From DYJE01 sp041660385 (GTDB taxonomy: Bacteria; Desulfobacterota; Desulfobacteria; Desulfobacterales; Desulfolunaceae), in NCBI GenBank assembly GCA_041660385.1, contig JBAZWJ010000019.1, positions 24,308-88,307 of the forward strand: 64,000 nt of DNA, given 5' to 3'. The position numbers and the translations under genes are program-made. Positions 42,470 through 51,758 of this stretch are shown here, piece after piece. Under the pieces are notes generated by a model. The model was not told the DNA's origin. It did not search any database and was given only the letters and a program-made list of their open reading frames with translations. Within the stretch, counting starts at the first letter, position 1, and each line of letters begins with the position of its first letter.

Positions 42470-42570
42470 GCCTCCGGCAGCCCTCCGGTTAAGAGAAATA
42501 AGTAGAAAAAGCCTTACGGCTTTTAATGACCCTCCGGGGGCCAGATTTTAAAAATCTGGACAAATGGGTT
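42470..42570. repeat. related repeat with internal hairpin after the second permease
   Basis: It begins gcctccggcagccctccgg and ends ggccagattttaaaaatctgg acaaatgggtt, matching the left part of the 41.05-kb element. A hairpin aaaagcc/ggctttt sits in its middle (42507-42524) and could weaken transcription into the ATPase gene. Confidence 0.65.
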
Positions 42571-42615
42571 TGATTTTATGCCGTAAATATATAACCAGGT
42601 TTATCGCATTGAAGC

Positions 42616-42644
42616 GATGGGTGGAGCTTAGCGTAACCCATCGG
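42616..42644. repeat. REP-like hairpin (cgatgggtggagctt...acccatcg)
   Basis: The segments cgatgggt and acccatcg enclose ggagcttagcgta. It has the same core (gatgggtggagc-ta-gcgtaacccatc) as the repeats that flank the RAYT transposase at 52 kb. Confidence 0.8.
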
Positions 42645-42738
42645 AATTGGTAGCATATTGATATATTACCCCTCGTTCTTGGGGATTCTCCTTAACGAGG
42701 GGCTATTGCGCGATAAGACAACTATTTCGGAGAAAAAC

Positions 42739-43425
42739 ATGAGCCTTGTGGAACTTGAACATATCCGTAAAACATACACGCAAGGGAAGGTTGAGGTGAC
42801 GGCCATCGACCATGTAAACCTCAGGGTTTCTGCCGGGGAATTTCTGGCTCTGGCCGGGCCTTCGGGGTCGGGAAAAACCACATTGCTCAATATCATCGGT
42901 GGGCTGGACATGCCGGATTCGGGAAAAGTCTGTGTGGATGGAAAGGATTATCACAGCATGGGCGCTGCGGATCTTGCCCGATTGAGGCTTCACTCCATCG
43001 GTTTTGTGTTCCAGTCCTACAACCTGATTCCCGTTCTTTCCGCTGAGGAAAACGTGGAGTACATCATGCTGCTTCAAGGAGTACAGGCCCGTGAGCGTCG
43101 GGAAAGGGCCAGACAGATTCTCGATGATGTGGGGCTTTCCGGGTTGTATAAACGTCGGCCTGCGGAGCTTTCAGGCGGTCAGCAGCAGCGGGTGGCGGTG
43201 GCACGGGCCATTGTTTCAGGGCCCGCCATTGTGCTGGCCGACGAACCCACAGCCAACCTGGATTCGAAAACCGGCGAGGGACTCCTTGATCTGATGCAAT
43301 CCATCAACCGGGACAAACAGGTCACCTTCATCTTTTCCACCCATGACAGGATGGTCATGGATCACGCCCGACGGATTGTGATTCTAAAAGACGGATTGAT
43401 CGAAAGCGACACCACGAAAGGATGA
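42739..43425 (+). CDS. ABC transporter ATP-binding protein (LolD/MacB type)
   Basis: A 228-residue ATPase. Walker A is GPSGSGKTTLL near residue 36, the Q-loop lies in VFQSYNLIPVLSAEENV, the signature is LSGGQQQRVAVARA near 140, Walker B is IVLADEPTANLD, and the switch is STHD. The LolD/MacB signature is strong. GGAG precedes ATG 42739. It energises the two permeases upstream; the outer-membrane gene starts 6 bp after its stop. Confidence 0.95.
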   Translation: MSLVELEHIRKTYTQGKVEVTAIDHVNLRVSAGEFLALAGPSGSGKTTLLNIIGGLDMPDSGKVCVDGKDYHSMGAADLARLRLHSIGFVFQSYNLIPVLSAEENVEYIMLLQGVQARERRERARQILDDVGLSGLYKRRPAELSGGQQQRVAVARAIVSGPAIVLADEPTANLDSKTGEGLLDLMQSINRDKQVTFIFSTHDRMVMDHARRIVILKDGLIESDTTKG

Positions 43426-43431
43426 AATCCC

Positions 43432-44742
43432 ATGGGATCTGGCCTGAAACGTCTTAGCATTTTCATGATGATCATCGTGACGGTTACGATTGTTCCGGGT
43501 TTATCGTCTTTTTCATGGGCCGTTGAGATTTCAAATGACTGGGGTGGCCACATAAAAGTTCAAGGCTCTTTTGTTGACGACGATGACCGTTCGTTGATCG
43601 CTGTATTTGGCGAAGAACATCGCTGGGATGGTCAGGCGGATTTCAGGCTGAAGGACCGGCTTGCCATGGGAATGGCGGATGTGGAAATTCATTATAATGC
43701 GTCCTACGTCACAGGCGACACCTACAGCGGTGTCAGAAACCTGATAAACGCCCTTCCTTTTTTCCCTTCAAGCTGGGTTCAGGGTTTTGCCATCAGTGAC
43801 CGACGAAGGCTTTTCGACCTGACCAGCACGGTCCACGAAGACAATCACGATCTTTTGCAACATCGTCTGGACCGGCTCTGTGTTTCCCTGAAACAGCCGT
43901 TTTACGAACTGAAGCTGGGCCGTCAGGCTGTGACCTGGGGAAATGGCCTGGTCTTCAATCCCATGGATCTGATCAACCCTTTTTCACCCACGGATACGGT
44001 CAGAGATTACAAAACAGGCGATGATCTGATTTTTCTTGCCATTGAACCGGGATCAGACTGGAACATCCAGATGACGGTTGTTCCAAGACGGGATGAGATT
44101 ACAGGAGATGTGGAAAAGGACCGGTCGTCCCTGGCCGTCAAACTCCACGCCATGGCAGGGCCGTGGGAAACGGATGTTGTGGCAGCCCGTCATGTTGATG
44201 AAACACTGCTGGGTATAGGATTCTCAAGAAATGTGGGTGAAGCCTTGTTCCGTTCGGATGTTTTGTATTCCACCCTTAACCATGGCTCAGGCGATGAAAA
44301 AGGCTATATCAGCCTGATTGCCAACCTGGACCGCTCCTGGGAAGCGTTTGGAAAAAACATGTACGGTCTGCTGGAATACCACCACAATGGGCTGGGACAT
44401 CATGACGTGGACCATGCGGTGACAGATCCCGATCTTCTCCAGCGGATCGCACATGGCGAAATGTATGTCTTTGGCCGGAATTATCTGGGCACCATGATCC
44501 GGGTTGAACTCCATCCTCTGGTTCAGTTCACCATCGGCATGATCGAAAGTCTGGATACTTTCTCTGGCATCGTCCAGCCCAGAGTTCACATTGACATGAC
44601 CCAGAACAGCAATCTCCAGATCGGTTATAACGCATACGTCGGCGCACGTGGCACGGAATTTGGCGGCATCGACATTCCCGGAACAGATCTGACCCTCAGC
44701 CAGGGCAACAGCGCCTATCTGATCTTAGGGTATTATTTTTAA
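43432..44742 (+). CDS. outer-membrane beta-barrel protein of the ABC exporter operon
   Basis: A 436-residue protein with a signal peptide (LSIFMMIIVTVTIVPGLSSF, cleavage near SWA). The body is rich in alternating aromatic strands (for example FYELKLGRQAVTWGNGLVFN) and ends YLILGYYF with a C-terminal Phe, as in outer-membrane barrels. It is probably a porin-like or DUF1302-like partner. It follows the ATPase gene by 6 bp, so the operon of two permeases, ATPase and barrel may span the envelope. The stop directly abuts the convergent nupC-like stop with no gap. Confidence 0.75.
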   Translation: MGSGLKRLSIFMMIIVTVTIVPGLSSFSWAVEISNDWGGHIKVQGSFVDDDDRSLIAVFGEEHRWDGQADFRLKDRLAMGMADVEIHYNASYVTGDTYSGVRNLINALPFFPSSWVQGFAISDRRRLFDLTSTVHEDNHDLLQHRLDRLCVSLKQPFYELKLGRQAVTWGNGLVFNPMDLINPFSPTDTVRDYKTGDDLIFLAIEPGSDWNIQMTVVPRRDEITGDVEKDRSSLAVKLHAMAGPWETDVVAARHVDETLLGIGFSRNVGEALFRSDVLYSTLNHGSGDEKGYISLIANLDRSWEAFGKNMYGLLEYHHNGLGHHDVDHAVTDPDLLQRIAHGEMYVFGRNYLGTMIRVELHPLVQFTIGMIESLDTFSGIVQPRVHIDMTQNSNLQIGYNAYVGARGTEFGGIDIPGTDLTLSQGNSAYLILGYYF

Positions 44743-45981
44743 TCATATAAAAATCCCCGCAACCGCACCTGTCATACATGTGGCAAGGGTTCCGGCCACA
44801 ATGGAACGGAAACCCAGAGCCACAATTTCGTCCCGTCGTTCGGGAACCATGGCCCCCATCCCGCCGATCATGATTCCCAGGCTTCCGGGGTTGGCAAACC
44901 CGCACATGGCGTAGGAAATGATGATACGGCTTCGCACGGACAATGCCGTTTCAGGGAGTTTTGAAAGGTCGAGATAGGCGATAAACTCGTTCAACACGGT
45001 TTTCGTTCCCATGAGAGAACCGGCGGTCACCGACTCGCTCCATGGAATGCCCATGAGCCAGGAAACAGGGGCCATAATCCAGCCCAGAACCCGCTGGAGG
45101 GTGAGGGGCTCGCCTTTCAAACCCGGCAGAAGTCCAAGGGCCATGTTGACTAAACTCACCAGAGCCACAAGCACCACAATCATGGCAACGATGTTGATCA
45201 GCAGTTCCACCCCCTGAACCGTTCCTTTGGTCACAGCGTCCATGGTGCTTTTGTAATCCTGATCATCGGCAAAATCACCGGATGTGACGTCGCCCGTTTC
45301 AGGAACCATGATTTTTGCCACAAGAATCCCGGCCGGAGCGCTGATGATGGACGCGGTGAGAATATGCCCGAGAATCCCCGGAATGGCCGAACTCAGAATG
45401 GAGGCATAAAGAACCATCATGGTTCCCGCAATGGTGGCCATGCCGCAGGTCATCAGGGTGAAAATCTCGCTACGGGTCATGGAACCCAGATAGGGTTTGA
45501 CAAGAAGGGGTGCTTCCACCATGCCCACAAAGATATTGGCGGATATCCCGATACCTTCGGCTCCACCTGTTTTCAGCGTTTTTCCCAGAACAAAACTGAA
45601 CACCCGAACAACAACGGGGATGATTTTCCAGTAGAACAGAACAGCTGAAAGGGCGCTCATCACAAGCACGATGGGAAGGGATTTGAAAGCCAGAACAAAC
45701 GACGCACCGGGAAAGGATTCCTGGTAAGGAAGAGTCGCGCCGCCAAGAAAACCGAACACCAGGGATGTGCCGTCGGTTGTGGCCTTGTCCAGGGTGAGCA
45801 CCAGATTGTTGAGGTACAGAAACCCCTGCTGAACCGCCTTGAATTTAAGCAGAAGGAATCCCAGAACAAGCTGTAGCCCTAAGGCGGAAAACACAAGTCT
45901 TGGCGAAATCTTTTTCCTGTTTTCACTCAACAGAGCTGCCATGGCGCAAATAGCCAAAAGACCAACCATGCTTTGTATCAT
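44743..45981 (-). CDS. concentrative nucleoside transporter (NupC/CNT family)
   Basis: A 412-residue membrane protein with about ten hydrophobic segments. It has GVLAI-like LLAICAMAALLSENRKKI at the start and the CNT hallmarks GISANIFVGMVEAPLLVKPYL near 150 and ISYAMCGFANPGSLGIMIGG near 365. It imports nucleosides with sodium or protons. The start at 45981 has GGGAG upstream; an ATG 15 bp earlier is possible. A thioesterase gene lies 11 bp upstream on the same strand. Confidence 0.92.
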   Translation of the reverse strand: MIQSMVGLLAICAMAALLSENRKKISPRLVFSALGLQLVLGFLLLKFKAVQQGFLYLNNLVLTLDKATTDGTSLVFGFLGGATLPYQESFPGASFVLAFKSLPIVLVMSALSAVLFYWKIIPVVVRVFSFVLGKTLKTGGAEGIGISANIFVGMVEAPLLVKPYLGSMTRSEIFTLMTCGMATIAGTMMVLYASILSSAIPGILGHILTASIISAPAGILVAKIMVPETGDVTSGDFADDQDYKSTMDAVTKGTVQGVELLINIVAMIVVLVALVSLVNMALGLLPGLKGEPLTLQRVLGWIMAPVSWLMGIPWSESVTAGSLMGTKTVLNEFIAYLDLSKLPETALSVRSRIIISYAMCGFANPGSLGIMIGGMGAMVPERRDEIVALGFRSIVAGTLATCMTGAVAGIFI

Positions 45982-45992
45982 TGCACTCCCTT

Positions 45993-46463
45993 TCATTTCA
46001 AAGACATGGTTTCCGGCATCCTCACCGCAATGATCCGACCTTTGGCGCAGATCTCCCCATTGGCTGAAACCGTGGCCAGAACCACCACCTTCTTTTCTTT
46101 GAGTTCTTCAACCCGCCCTCGGATTTCAAGAGGAACGCCAAGGGGCGTGGGCCGGAGGTAATCCACATGAAGAGATGCAGTGACAAAACGAAAAGCCGGT
46201 TCCGATCCCATTTCCCTTCCCGCCGCTTTGTAAGACGCAGCAGAAGCGGTACCTGTTCCGTGGCAATCAATCAGAGACGCGATGAGCCCGCCATAGACAT
46301 ATCCGGGCACGGCAATATGATGGGCTGACGGCTGAAAAATAGCCACACTTTCATCTCCATCCCACCGGCTTTTGATCTGATGCCCGTGATCGTTAAGGCG
46401 TCCGCAACCGTAACAATGACTCAATTCATCAGGATAGTAATCTTGAAATGCTTTTTCCTCCAT
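45993..46463 (-). CDS. PaaI-type hotdog thioesterase family protein
   Basis: A 156-residue single hotdog domain. Near the centre it has the helix GGLIASLIDCHGTGTA, where acidic and polar residues of the PaaI/YigI-type active site lie, followed by the strand VDYLRPTPLGVPLEI. The N-terminus CYGCGRLNDHG has two close cysteines, typical of a subfamily. Substrates are probably acyl-CoAs. It precedes the nucleoside transporter gene by 11 bp, although a functional link is not obvious. Confidence 0.85.
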   Translation of the reverse strand: MEEKAFQDYYPDELSHCYGCGRLNDHGHQIKSRWDGDESVAIFQPSAHHIAVPGYVYGGLIASLIDCHGTGTASAASYKAAGREMGSEPAFRFVTASLHVDYLRPTPLGVPLEIRGRVEELKEKKVVVLATVSANGEICAKGRIIAVRMPETMSLK

Positions 46464-46780
46464 ACCACCGCCCCTCCAATTTTTTTATATTTTTAAAATT
46501 ATTTTATCCTGCCGAGATTCCCGGACAGGCTTGAAACCAGCGCCTGTCGTTTAAAATGTAATTTTTGTTCTTATCCCAATCCCCATAAAGATCGCCGTTC
46601 ATTATGCCACGGATCATGAAAAAATCACACGGTCATTATCGTTTCCTAACATTCATCACCCACATTGACAATCATCCACATAAAGGATGAACGCCTGAAC
46701 GAAATGAACCATCCGCCCCAGCCAGCCGGTTGTATTCATCGTTCGGTTCAAACAACGTTAAAAACAATGGGAGGAAAAAC
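46464..46780. other. intergenic region
   Basis: A 317-bp gap with no convincing gene, no strong hairpin and only the GGGAGG site before the phosphoesterase start. It presumably carries divergent promoters. Confidence 0.35.
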
Positions 46781-48469
46781 ATGAAAAATCTGGACAGAAG
46801 GACATTTTTAAAGGTCGGTGGGGCGAGTCTTGCGGGGCTCTCACTTTCGGGACTGAGCATTCCCATCATCGGGGCTAAAAAAGTATCTGCAACAACATCG
46901 GCAAACGCCTGGTCATTTGGCGTCATGTCCGATACCCAGTGGAGAACCGGTACCAACGGAGCAGGAGGAACCCTTTCCTGTGCAACATCCATCATTGACG
47001 CCCTCAACCAGCAGTTCATAGATCACAACTGCCGGTTCGTGATTCAGGTGGGAGATCTTGTGGATGTGGAAAGTGTAAGCGGAGTTCGGACATTGCCAAC
47101 ACGCCAGGCTCACGCCAAAGCCCTGTATGACGCTGGCATCGGTTTTTTCCCTCTGAGGGGAAATCATGAAGCTTCGCGCACAGCCGCTGTGGAAATCCCG
47201 ACCCTGTTTCCCCAGACACTAGGCCAGGGACCGAATGTGTTCGGTGCCATGGATTTTGACAGCCCCGTTCTGAACAGCACATCCACCGATCCCATGGGAA
47301 CGCGGCTTAAAGGGTTGACCTATTGCTTCAATTACGAAAACGTCCGGTGCGTTCTCATCGACCAGTTCACACGGGCCGATGGTTCAAACTTCAATGCTTC
47401 AACTACTAACGACAATGCAGTGGACCAGATCGACTGGGTGGATGCCATGCTCGCCTCAAATTCCGCCGATGATCATGCCTTTGTCTTTTCACACAAAAAC
47501 CTGATCGGCCAGAACCACAAAGACGTGCTGTTCGGCAAGGATCTTACCGCCAACGCCTCGGCACGGGATGCGTTTATCAAAAGCCTCAACGAATACGGTG
47601 TCCGTTACTGCTTAGGTGGCCACGATCACATGCATCACCGCTCCATCGTTAAATCCAGTGACGGTAAAGCCAGTGTGGGCCAGATCATCTGCTCGTCCAA
47701 CAGTTACAAATTTTATATTCCAAGGATGGGCGACGACGGAAGGGAGCTCCCACTGGTTCAGGAGCTGTTTTCCATCGGCTACTATATTTTCACCATTGAT
47801 GGTCCGAGGGTCACGGTTGATTTTTACTCGTCCAGCCACGGTTCGGACTACGGCGACATGGACCTGAACTACGGCCCCGCCATGGCGTTTTACCATCGCG
47901 AACGTTTCGGATACAGCCTGAACGGAAGCCAGTTCAATGTACAGCGGGGCGGATCATATACCGGAATTCAGGGCACATATCAGGGAACAACCGCCCGGAT
48001 CCTCAACGGTCAGAATGGCAACACCGAGACGGATTACCTGTCGCGCCCCTTATACAAAACAATCAACACAGGCTGGACAGGATCAGGGTCAGTCAGCGGC
48101 GCAGCCAGCAAGATTTTCAGTCTCTGGGGCATGATGGACAACCTGAGCCTTTACGATTCAAGCCTCACCGGCCTTTTACCCAGCGAAGACGAAAGTGAAA
48201 CCACGGACATCTACACCCTCAGCCTGAGCTACGACCCTAAAACAGTCCGGCCTTCCCAGCTGGTCAGCGGGAAATTCTGTCTGGCCTCTGCTGACGATGA
48301 AAGGGCGTGGGTCAACGCAGTGGACCTGAACAGTGGCGGTACTAAAAAATTCGTGTTTGGTGCATACAAATCCCAGTACGGCTTAGGAACTTACGGCGTG
48401 GACCCGAAAACATCAACCGTGTGGGCTGTCCTGAATCATGAAGGTGATTTTGTCATCAAGCAGATGTAG
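46781..48469 (+). CDS. Tat-exported metallophosphoesterase
   Basis: A 562-residue protein. The Tat signal DRRTFLKVGGASLAGLSLSG is at the N-terminus. The calcineurin-like phosphoesterase domain has metal-site motifs FGVMSDTQW, VIQVGDLVD, LRGNHEA, FSHK and CLGGHDHMHHR. The C-terminal 200 residues look beta-rich and may be a separate domain. It should act in the periplasm or outside the cell on phosphate esters. The start at 46781 follows GGGAGG. A PEP-CTERM protein gene is 41 bp downstream. Confidence 0.87.
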   Translation: MKNLDRRTFLKVGGASLAGLSLSGLSIPIIGAKKVSATTSANAWSFGVMSDTQWRTGTNGAGGTLSCATSIIDALNQQFIDHNCRFVIQVGDLVDVESVSGVRTLPTRQAHAKALYDAGIGFFPLRGNHEASRTAAVEIPTLFPQTLGQGPNVFGAMDFDSPVLNSTSTDPMGTRLKGLTYCFNYENVRCVLIDQFTRADGSNFNASTTNDNAVDQIDWVDAMLASNSADDHAFVFSHKNLIGQNHKDVLFGKDLTANASARDAFIKSLNEYGVRYCLGGHDHMHHRSIVKSSDGKASVGQIICSSNSYKFYIPRMGDDGRELPLVQELFSIGYYIFTIDGPRVTVDFYSSSHGSDYGDMDLNYGPAMAFYHRERFGYSLNGSQFNVQRGGSYTGIQGTYQGTTARILNGQNGNTETDYLSRPLYKTINTGWTGSGSVSGAASKIFSLWGMMDNLSLYDSSLTGLLPSEDESETTDIYTLSLSYDPKTVRPSQLVSGKFCLASADDERAWVNAVDLNSGGTKKFVFGAYKSQYGLGTYGVDPKTSTVWAVLNHEGDFVIKQM

Positions 48470-48510
48470 TCAGAAAAAATCAAGATATGAACACAAAAGG
48501 AGTTAGAAAC

Positions 48511-49140
48511 ATGAAAAAAATCGTTTTTTTACTATGCCTCACATTGTCGACCCTGGGTGCTGTTCAAAACACCCATGCCGCCACCATTGATTTTGAATCT
48601 CTTGCACACCAGGATGACCTTGTTCTCGATCACGGTGCAGTATACGAGGAGGACGGCTTTTTAATCATAAACGAAGCAACGGAAGCCGATAGTGGTTTCG
48701 CCCCCTCCCTCGCGTCTTTCGGGACAGCATCTTCCAGTTACAGCGGTTCCACAGCCCTTTTCAATGATAACTGGGAAGGCAGAACTGTTCTTAAAACAGT
48801 CAAAGGTGGTTTGTTCGATCTTGTTTCCATCTATCTTTCCGAACTTTATCCTGAGACTGATCCCCTGGATGCCAGTCCTTTCGATGTCAGTTTCATGGGA
48901 CTTTTAAACGATGGCTCCACCGTATCCCAGATATTCACGCTTGACGGGCTTGCCGGTTCGGAACTGTTTGTTTTCGATAAGGATTTTTCAAACCTGATCG
49001 CCGTGGCCTGGCTCCAGACTCCGGATTTTCATCAGTTTGACGATATCAACGTCAATCCCGTTCCAGAGCCTGCGACCCTCTTTCTGCTGGGTTCCGGTTT
49101 GATAGGTGCCGCTATTTCAAGAAAAAAAACAGCGCGGTAG
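48511..49140 (+). CDS. PEP-CTERM sorting domain protein
   Basis: A 209-residue exported protein. It has the signal peptide KKIVFLLCLTLSTLGAV with cleavage near THA, a beta-sandwich-like body, and a C-terminal PVPEPATLFLLGSGLIGAAI followed by SRKKTAR. This matches PEP-CTERM: the PEP motif, a hydrophobic helix and a basic tail. These proteins are processed by an exosortase and linked to extracellular polymer. No exosortase gene is in the window. It is probably co-transcribed with the Tat phosphoesterase. Confidence 0.88.
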   Translation: MKKIVFLLCLTLSTLGAVQNTHAATIDFESLAHQDDLVLDHGAVYEEDGFLIINEATEADSGFAPSLASFGTASSSYSGSTALFNDNWEGRTVLKTVKGGLFDLVSIYLSELYPETDPLDASPFDVSFMGLLNDGSTVSQIFTLDGLAGSELFVFDKDFSNLIAVAWLQTPDFHQFDDINVNPVPEPATLFLLGSGLIGAAISRKKTAR

Positions 49141-49165
49141 TCCATAATGCGCTGGCCACTGCTGT

Positions 49166-49201
49166 GTCATTCCGGGCGGACTTATTCCGACCCGGAATCC
49201 A
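49166..49201. repeat. gtcattccggg-type palindrome overlapping a gene end
   Basis: The segments attccggg and cccggaat enclose cggacttattccga. It overlaps the 3' end of the hybrid kinase gene, so the last residues of that protein are encoded within the repeat. The stem could also serve as a terminator for the convergent genes. Confidence 0.65.
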
Positions 49202-51758
49202 TGGTAACTGAAAATTGAGCAGAACCACATTGACTTGTTCTTTCCAGTTCCTTTTTCACCGCCATCCCAAGGGCTTCGATTACATAGGGTTTTTTTACAT
49301 AGCTTCCAGCGCCAAGAGACTGGGCTTCTGTGACGCGGTCCGTTGAAGAGTATCCGCTGACGATGATGGCTTTCTGTGTGGGATAGATCTCAAGGATCTT
49401 CTTGTACGTATCAAGCCCGTCGATGCCGGGATCCATAATCATGTCCAGAACGACCAGATCCGCTTTTGAGGTTCGGAGCCAGACAACCGCCTCTTCGCCG
49501 CTTGAAACTGTTTTCACATGGTAGTTCAGTTTACTCAGAATACCTGCCGCAAGTTCTCTCTGTTCCTTGACGTCATCCACCACCAGAATTGATTCTCCGC
49601 TGCCGGAATAGTCTGAAATTGGAGTGGCTGTCAGAATTGGTCCGACGTCATCCCGTGTCACCGGGAAATACAGCGTAAATGTCGTTCCTTTGTCCTTTTC
49701 ACTTCGGACATCTATATATCCGTTATGATCTTTCACCGTGCCCCAGACCACAGCAAGACCCAGACCTGTTCCGCTTCGGCCCATGACCTTTTTTGTATAG
49801 AACGGTTCAAAAATGTGCTTGATATCCTCTTCAGCGATGCCTTCTCCCGCGTCTGAAACGGTCAGAACCACGTAATCTCCCTCATGGACGCTGTCATATC
49901 CCTGAACCGGTTTTTCCAGATGCCGGTTTGTCGTTATTACGGTAAGAGTTCCACCATCGGCCATGGCTTCAACCGCATTGGTCATCAGGTTGAGGATTGA
50001 TTTGAAAAGATGGGGGGCTGAGCCTTTGATACGAAGAAGATCGGGTGAAAGATCGATCTCAAAACGGATACGGGAATTCCGTGCTAAAAGATCCTCAAAT
50101 TCGGGTGTGTTCATAAAATCAGCTATGACTGTATTAAAATTGATCACTTCTTCTGATTGGACGCCCCGTCGAGCCATGGTCAGCAGATCCTGGACAATGG
50201 CCGCCGCCCGCATCCCCCCTTTCATGATCTGCTGGATGTGAGGTCTGAAAGGGCTGTCTTCCGGGACATCATCAAGCAACAACTCCGAATAGCCCACCAG
50301 AATCCCCAGAACATTGTTGAGGTCATGAGCCACGCCACCGGCAAGGGTTCCCAGAGCCTCCATTTTTTCGGCCCTCTGAAGGAGTTCACTAAGACGGTTC
50401 CGTTCTTCTTCAGCCCGTTTTCGTTCGGTGATTTCATCGGATAGAAACTGGCGATTTTTACGCAAATCATCCTCAATTCGTATCCGCTCTGTTATATCCC
50501 TTGTGATGGCCTGAAAACCGAGCACCTTGCCTTCACCTTCAAGAATCTGAGAGTTCTGGCCCACCCAGATGACCGAAGAGTCCCGTCTGACCATCGGGAA
50601 TTCGTTGTATACGCTGGATAATTTCTGGTCATACTGTTTTTGATAGAAAGCGCTCACCGAAGCGATATGATCCGGGTGAACAAAGTTGTAAAACCGCTTG
50701 CCGATCATTTCATCCATTTTATACCCCATGATGGTTTCCGCGATGGGGTTGATGTAGAGAATATAACCATTGCTGTCTGTGACACTCAGGATATCGCTGG
50801 CGTTCTGAACCAGATGCCGGTAGCGCTTTTCACTGATCATAAGCTCCTGGGTCCTCCGTTTGACCTGATTTCGGAGAAGCCATGATATGCAGGTGATGAT
50901 CGTAAGCAGAGCGAGAATCATCCCAAAAGCAACGATAATCTCCCTTGAGGTTTCCCAGATTGATTTTTCTTCGTACACGCCAAACCATGTATCGTAAATC
51001 TGCTGATAACGCCCTGTGAGCTTGAGAACGGCCAAACCTTCGTTCATCTTTTGAACAAGGTCCCCACTTCCCTTTCTCACGGCAAAACAGTATTTTCGCT
51101 GGGGAATACGGGTTTCCACAACCTTGAGATGTTTAAGATCATTCTTGTCGATAAAGTAAAGACCCTGAACTCTTGATGAGAGCAGAACGCCGTCATGCTT
51201 TCCGCTGGCCAGAAGGGTCAGGGCTTTCACAGGGTCATCCACGGTAATAATTTTTCCTGTAAACCCCTGCTCCAAAAGGTAGTCGTGCATGATGTCACCC
51301 TTCTGCACGATGATCGCCTGCCCCTTTGCCCCCGCAAAAGTCATGATCCCCGAATCGTCCCTTACGAAAAGAGCCGAGGAAACCATGTTGTGCGGCATAG
51401 AAAAATCGACTGTTTTTTCCCTTTCCGCCGAATAGTACATGCCCGCAATAACGTCGATTTCCCCTGCTTCCAGTTTTTCACGGATCTCATTCCAGACCCC
51501 GAGATGGACCTCTGCCTCAAGGCCCGCCGTCTCACAAACGGCTTTGACCAGTTCCACATTGAATCCTGTGGGTTTTCCATTTTGATCGTTGAATTCATAG
51601 GGCGGATAATCGTGGTCGCTACCGATACGAATCATCTTTTCGCCATGATTCCCGACCTCCTGGGCCACCAGTTGATCCGCCGATGCAATGGTAAGCACAC
51701 AGTGAAAAAGTAAAATAAGATAAACAGGATATCGAAAAGCAAACCCTGATTGTTTCAT
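49182..51758 (-). CDS. hybrid sensor histidine kinase with periplasmic solute-binding domain
   Basis: An 858-residue protein. The signal or first helix is YPVYLILLFHCVLTIASA. A family-3 periplasmic solute-binding domain follows (about 40-270; IRIGSDHDYPPYEFNDQNGK), then a transmembrane helix near 290-312 and a PAS domain (about 325-440). Next come a HisKA domain with the phospho-accepting His in GGVAHDLNNVLG, an HATPase (DAGEGIAEED; GTGLGLAVVWG) and a C-terminal receiver with its acceptor Asp in LVVLDMIMDPGIDG. It senses a small ligand, probably an amino acid or carboxylate. The start at 51758 has AAGGAG nearby. No output regulator gene is adjacent. Confidence 0.92.
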   Translation of the reverse strand: MKQSGFAFRYPVYLILLFHCVLTIASADQLVAQEVGNHGEKMIRIGSDHDYPPYEFNDQNGKPTGFNVELVKAVCETAGLEAEVHLGVWNEIREKLEAGEIDVIAGMYYSAEREKTVDFSMPHNMVSSALFVRDDSGIMTFAGAKGQAIIVQKGDIMHDYLLEQGFTGKIITVDDPVKALTLLASGKHDGVLLSSRVQGLYFIDKNDLKHLKVVETRIPQRKYCFAVRKGSGDLVQKMNEGLAVLKLTGRYQQIYDTWFGVYEEKSIWETSREIIVAFGMILALLTIITCISWLLRNQVKRRTQELMISEKRYRHLVQNASDILSVTDSNGYILYINPIAETIMGYKMDEMIGKRFYNFVHPDHIASVSAFYQKQYDQKLSSVYNEFPMVRRDSSVIWVGQNSQILEGEGKVLGFQAITRDITERIRIEDDLRKNRQFLSDEITERKRAEEERNRLSELLQRAEKMEALGTLAGGVAHDLNNVLGILVGYSELLLDDVPEDSPFRPHIQQIMKGGMRAAAIVQDLLTMARRGVQSEEVINFNTVIADFMNTPEFEDLLARNSRIRFEIDLSPDLLRIKGSAPHLFKSILNLMTNAVEAMADGGTLTVITTNRHLEKPVQGYDSVHEGDYVVLTVSDAGEGIAEEDIKHIFEPFYTKKVMGRSGTGLGLAVVWGTVKDHNGYIDVRSEKDKGTTFTLYFPVTRDDVGPILTATPISDYSGSGESILVVDDVKEQRELAAGILSKLNYHVKTVSSGEEAVVWLRTSKADLVVLDMIMDPGIDGLDTYKKILEIYPTQKAIIVSGYSSTDRVTEAQSLGAGSYVKKPYVIEALGMAVKKELERTSQCGSAQFSVTMDSGSE

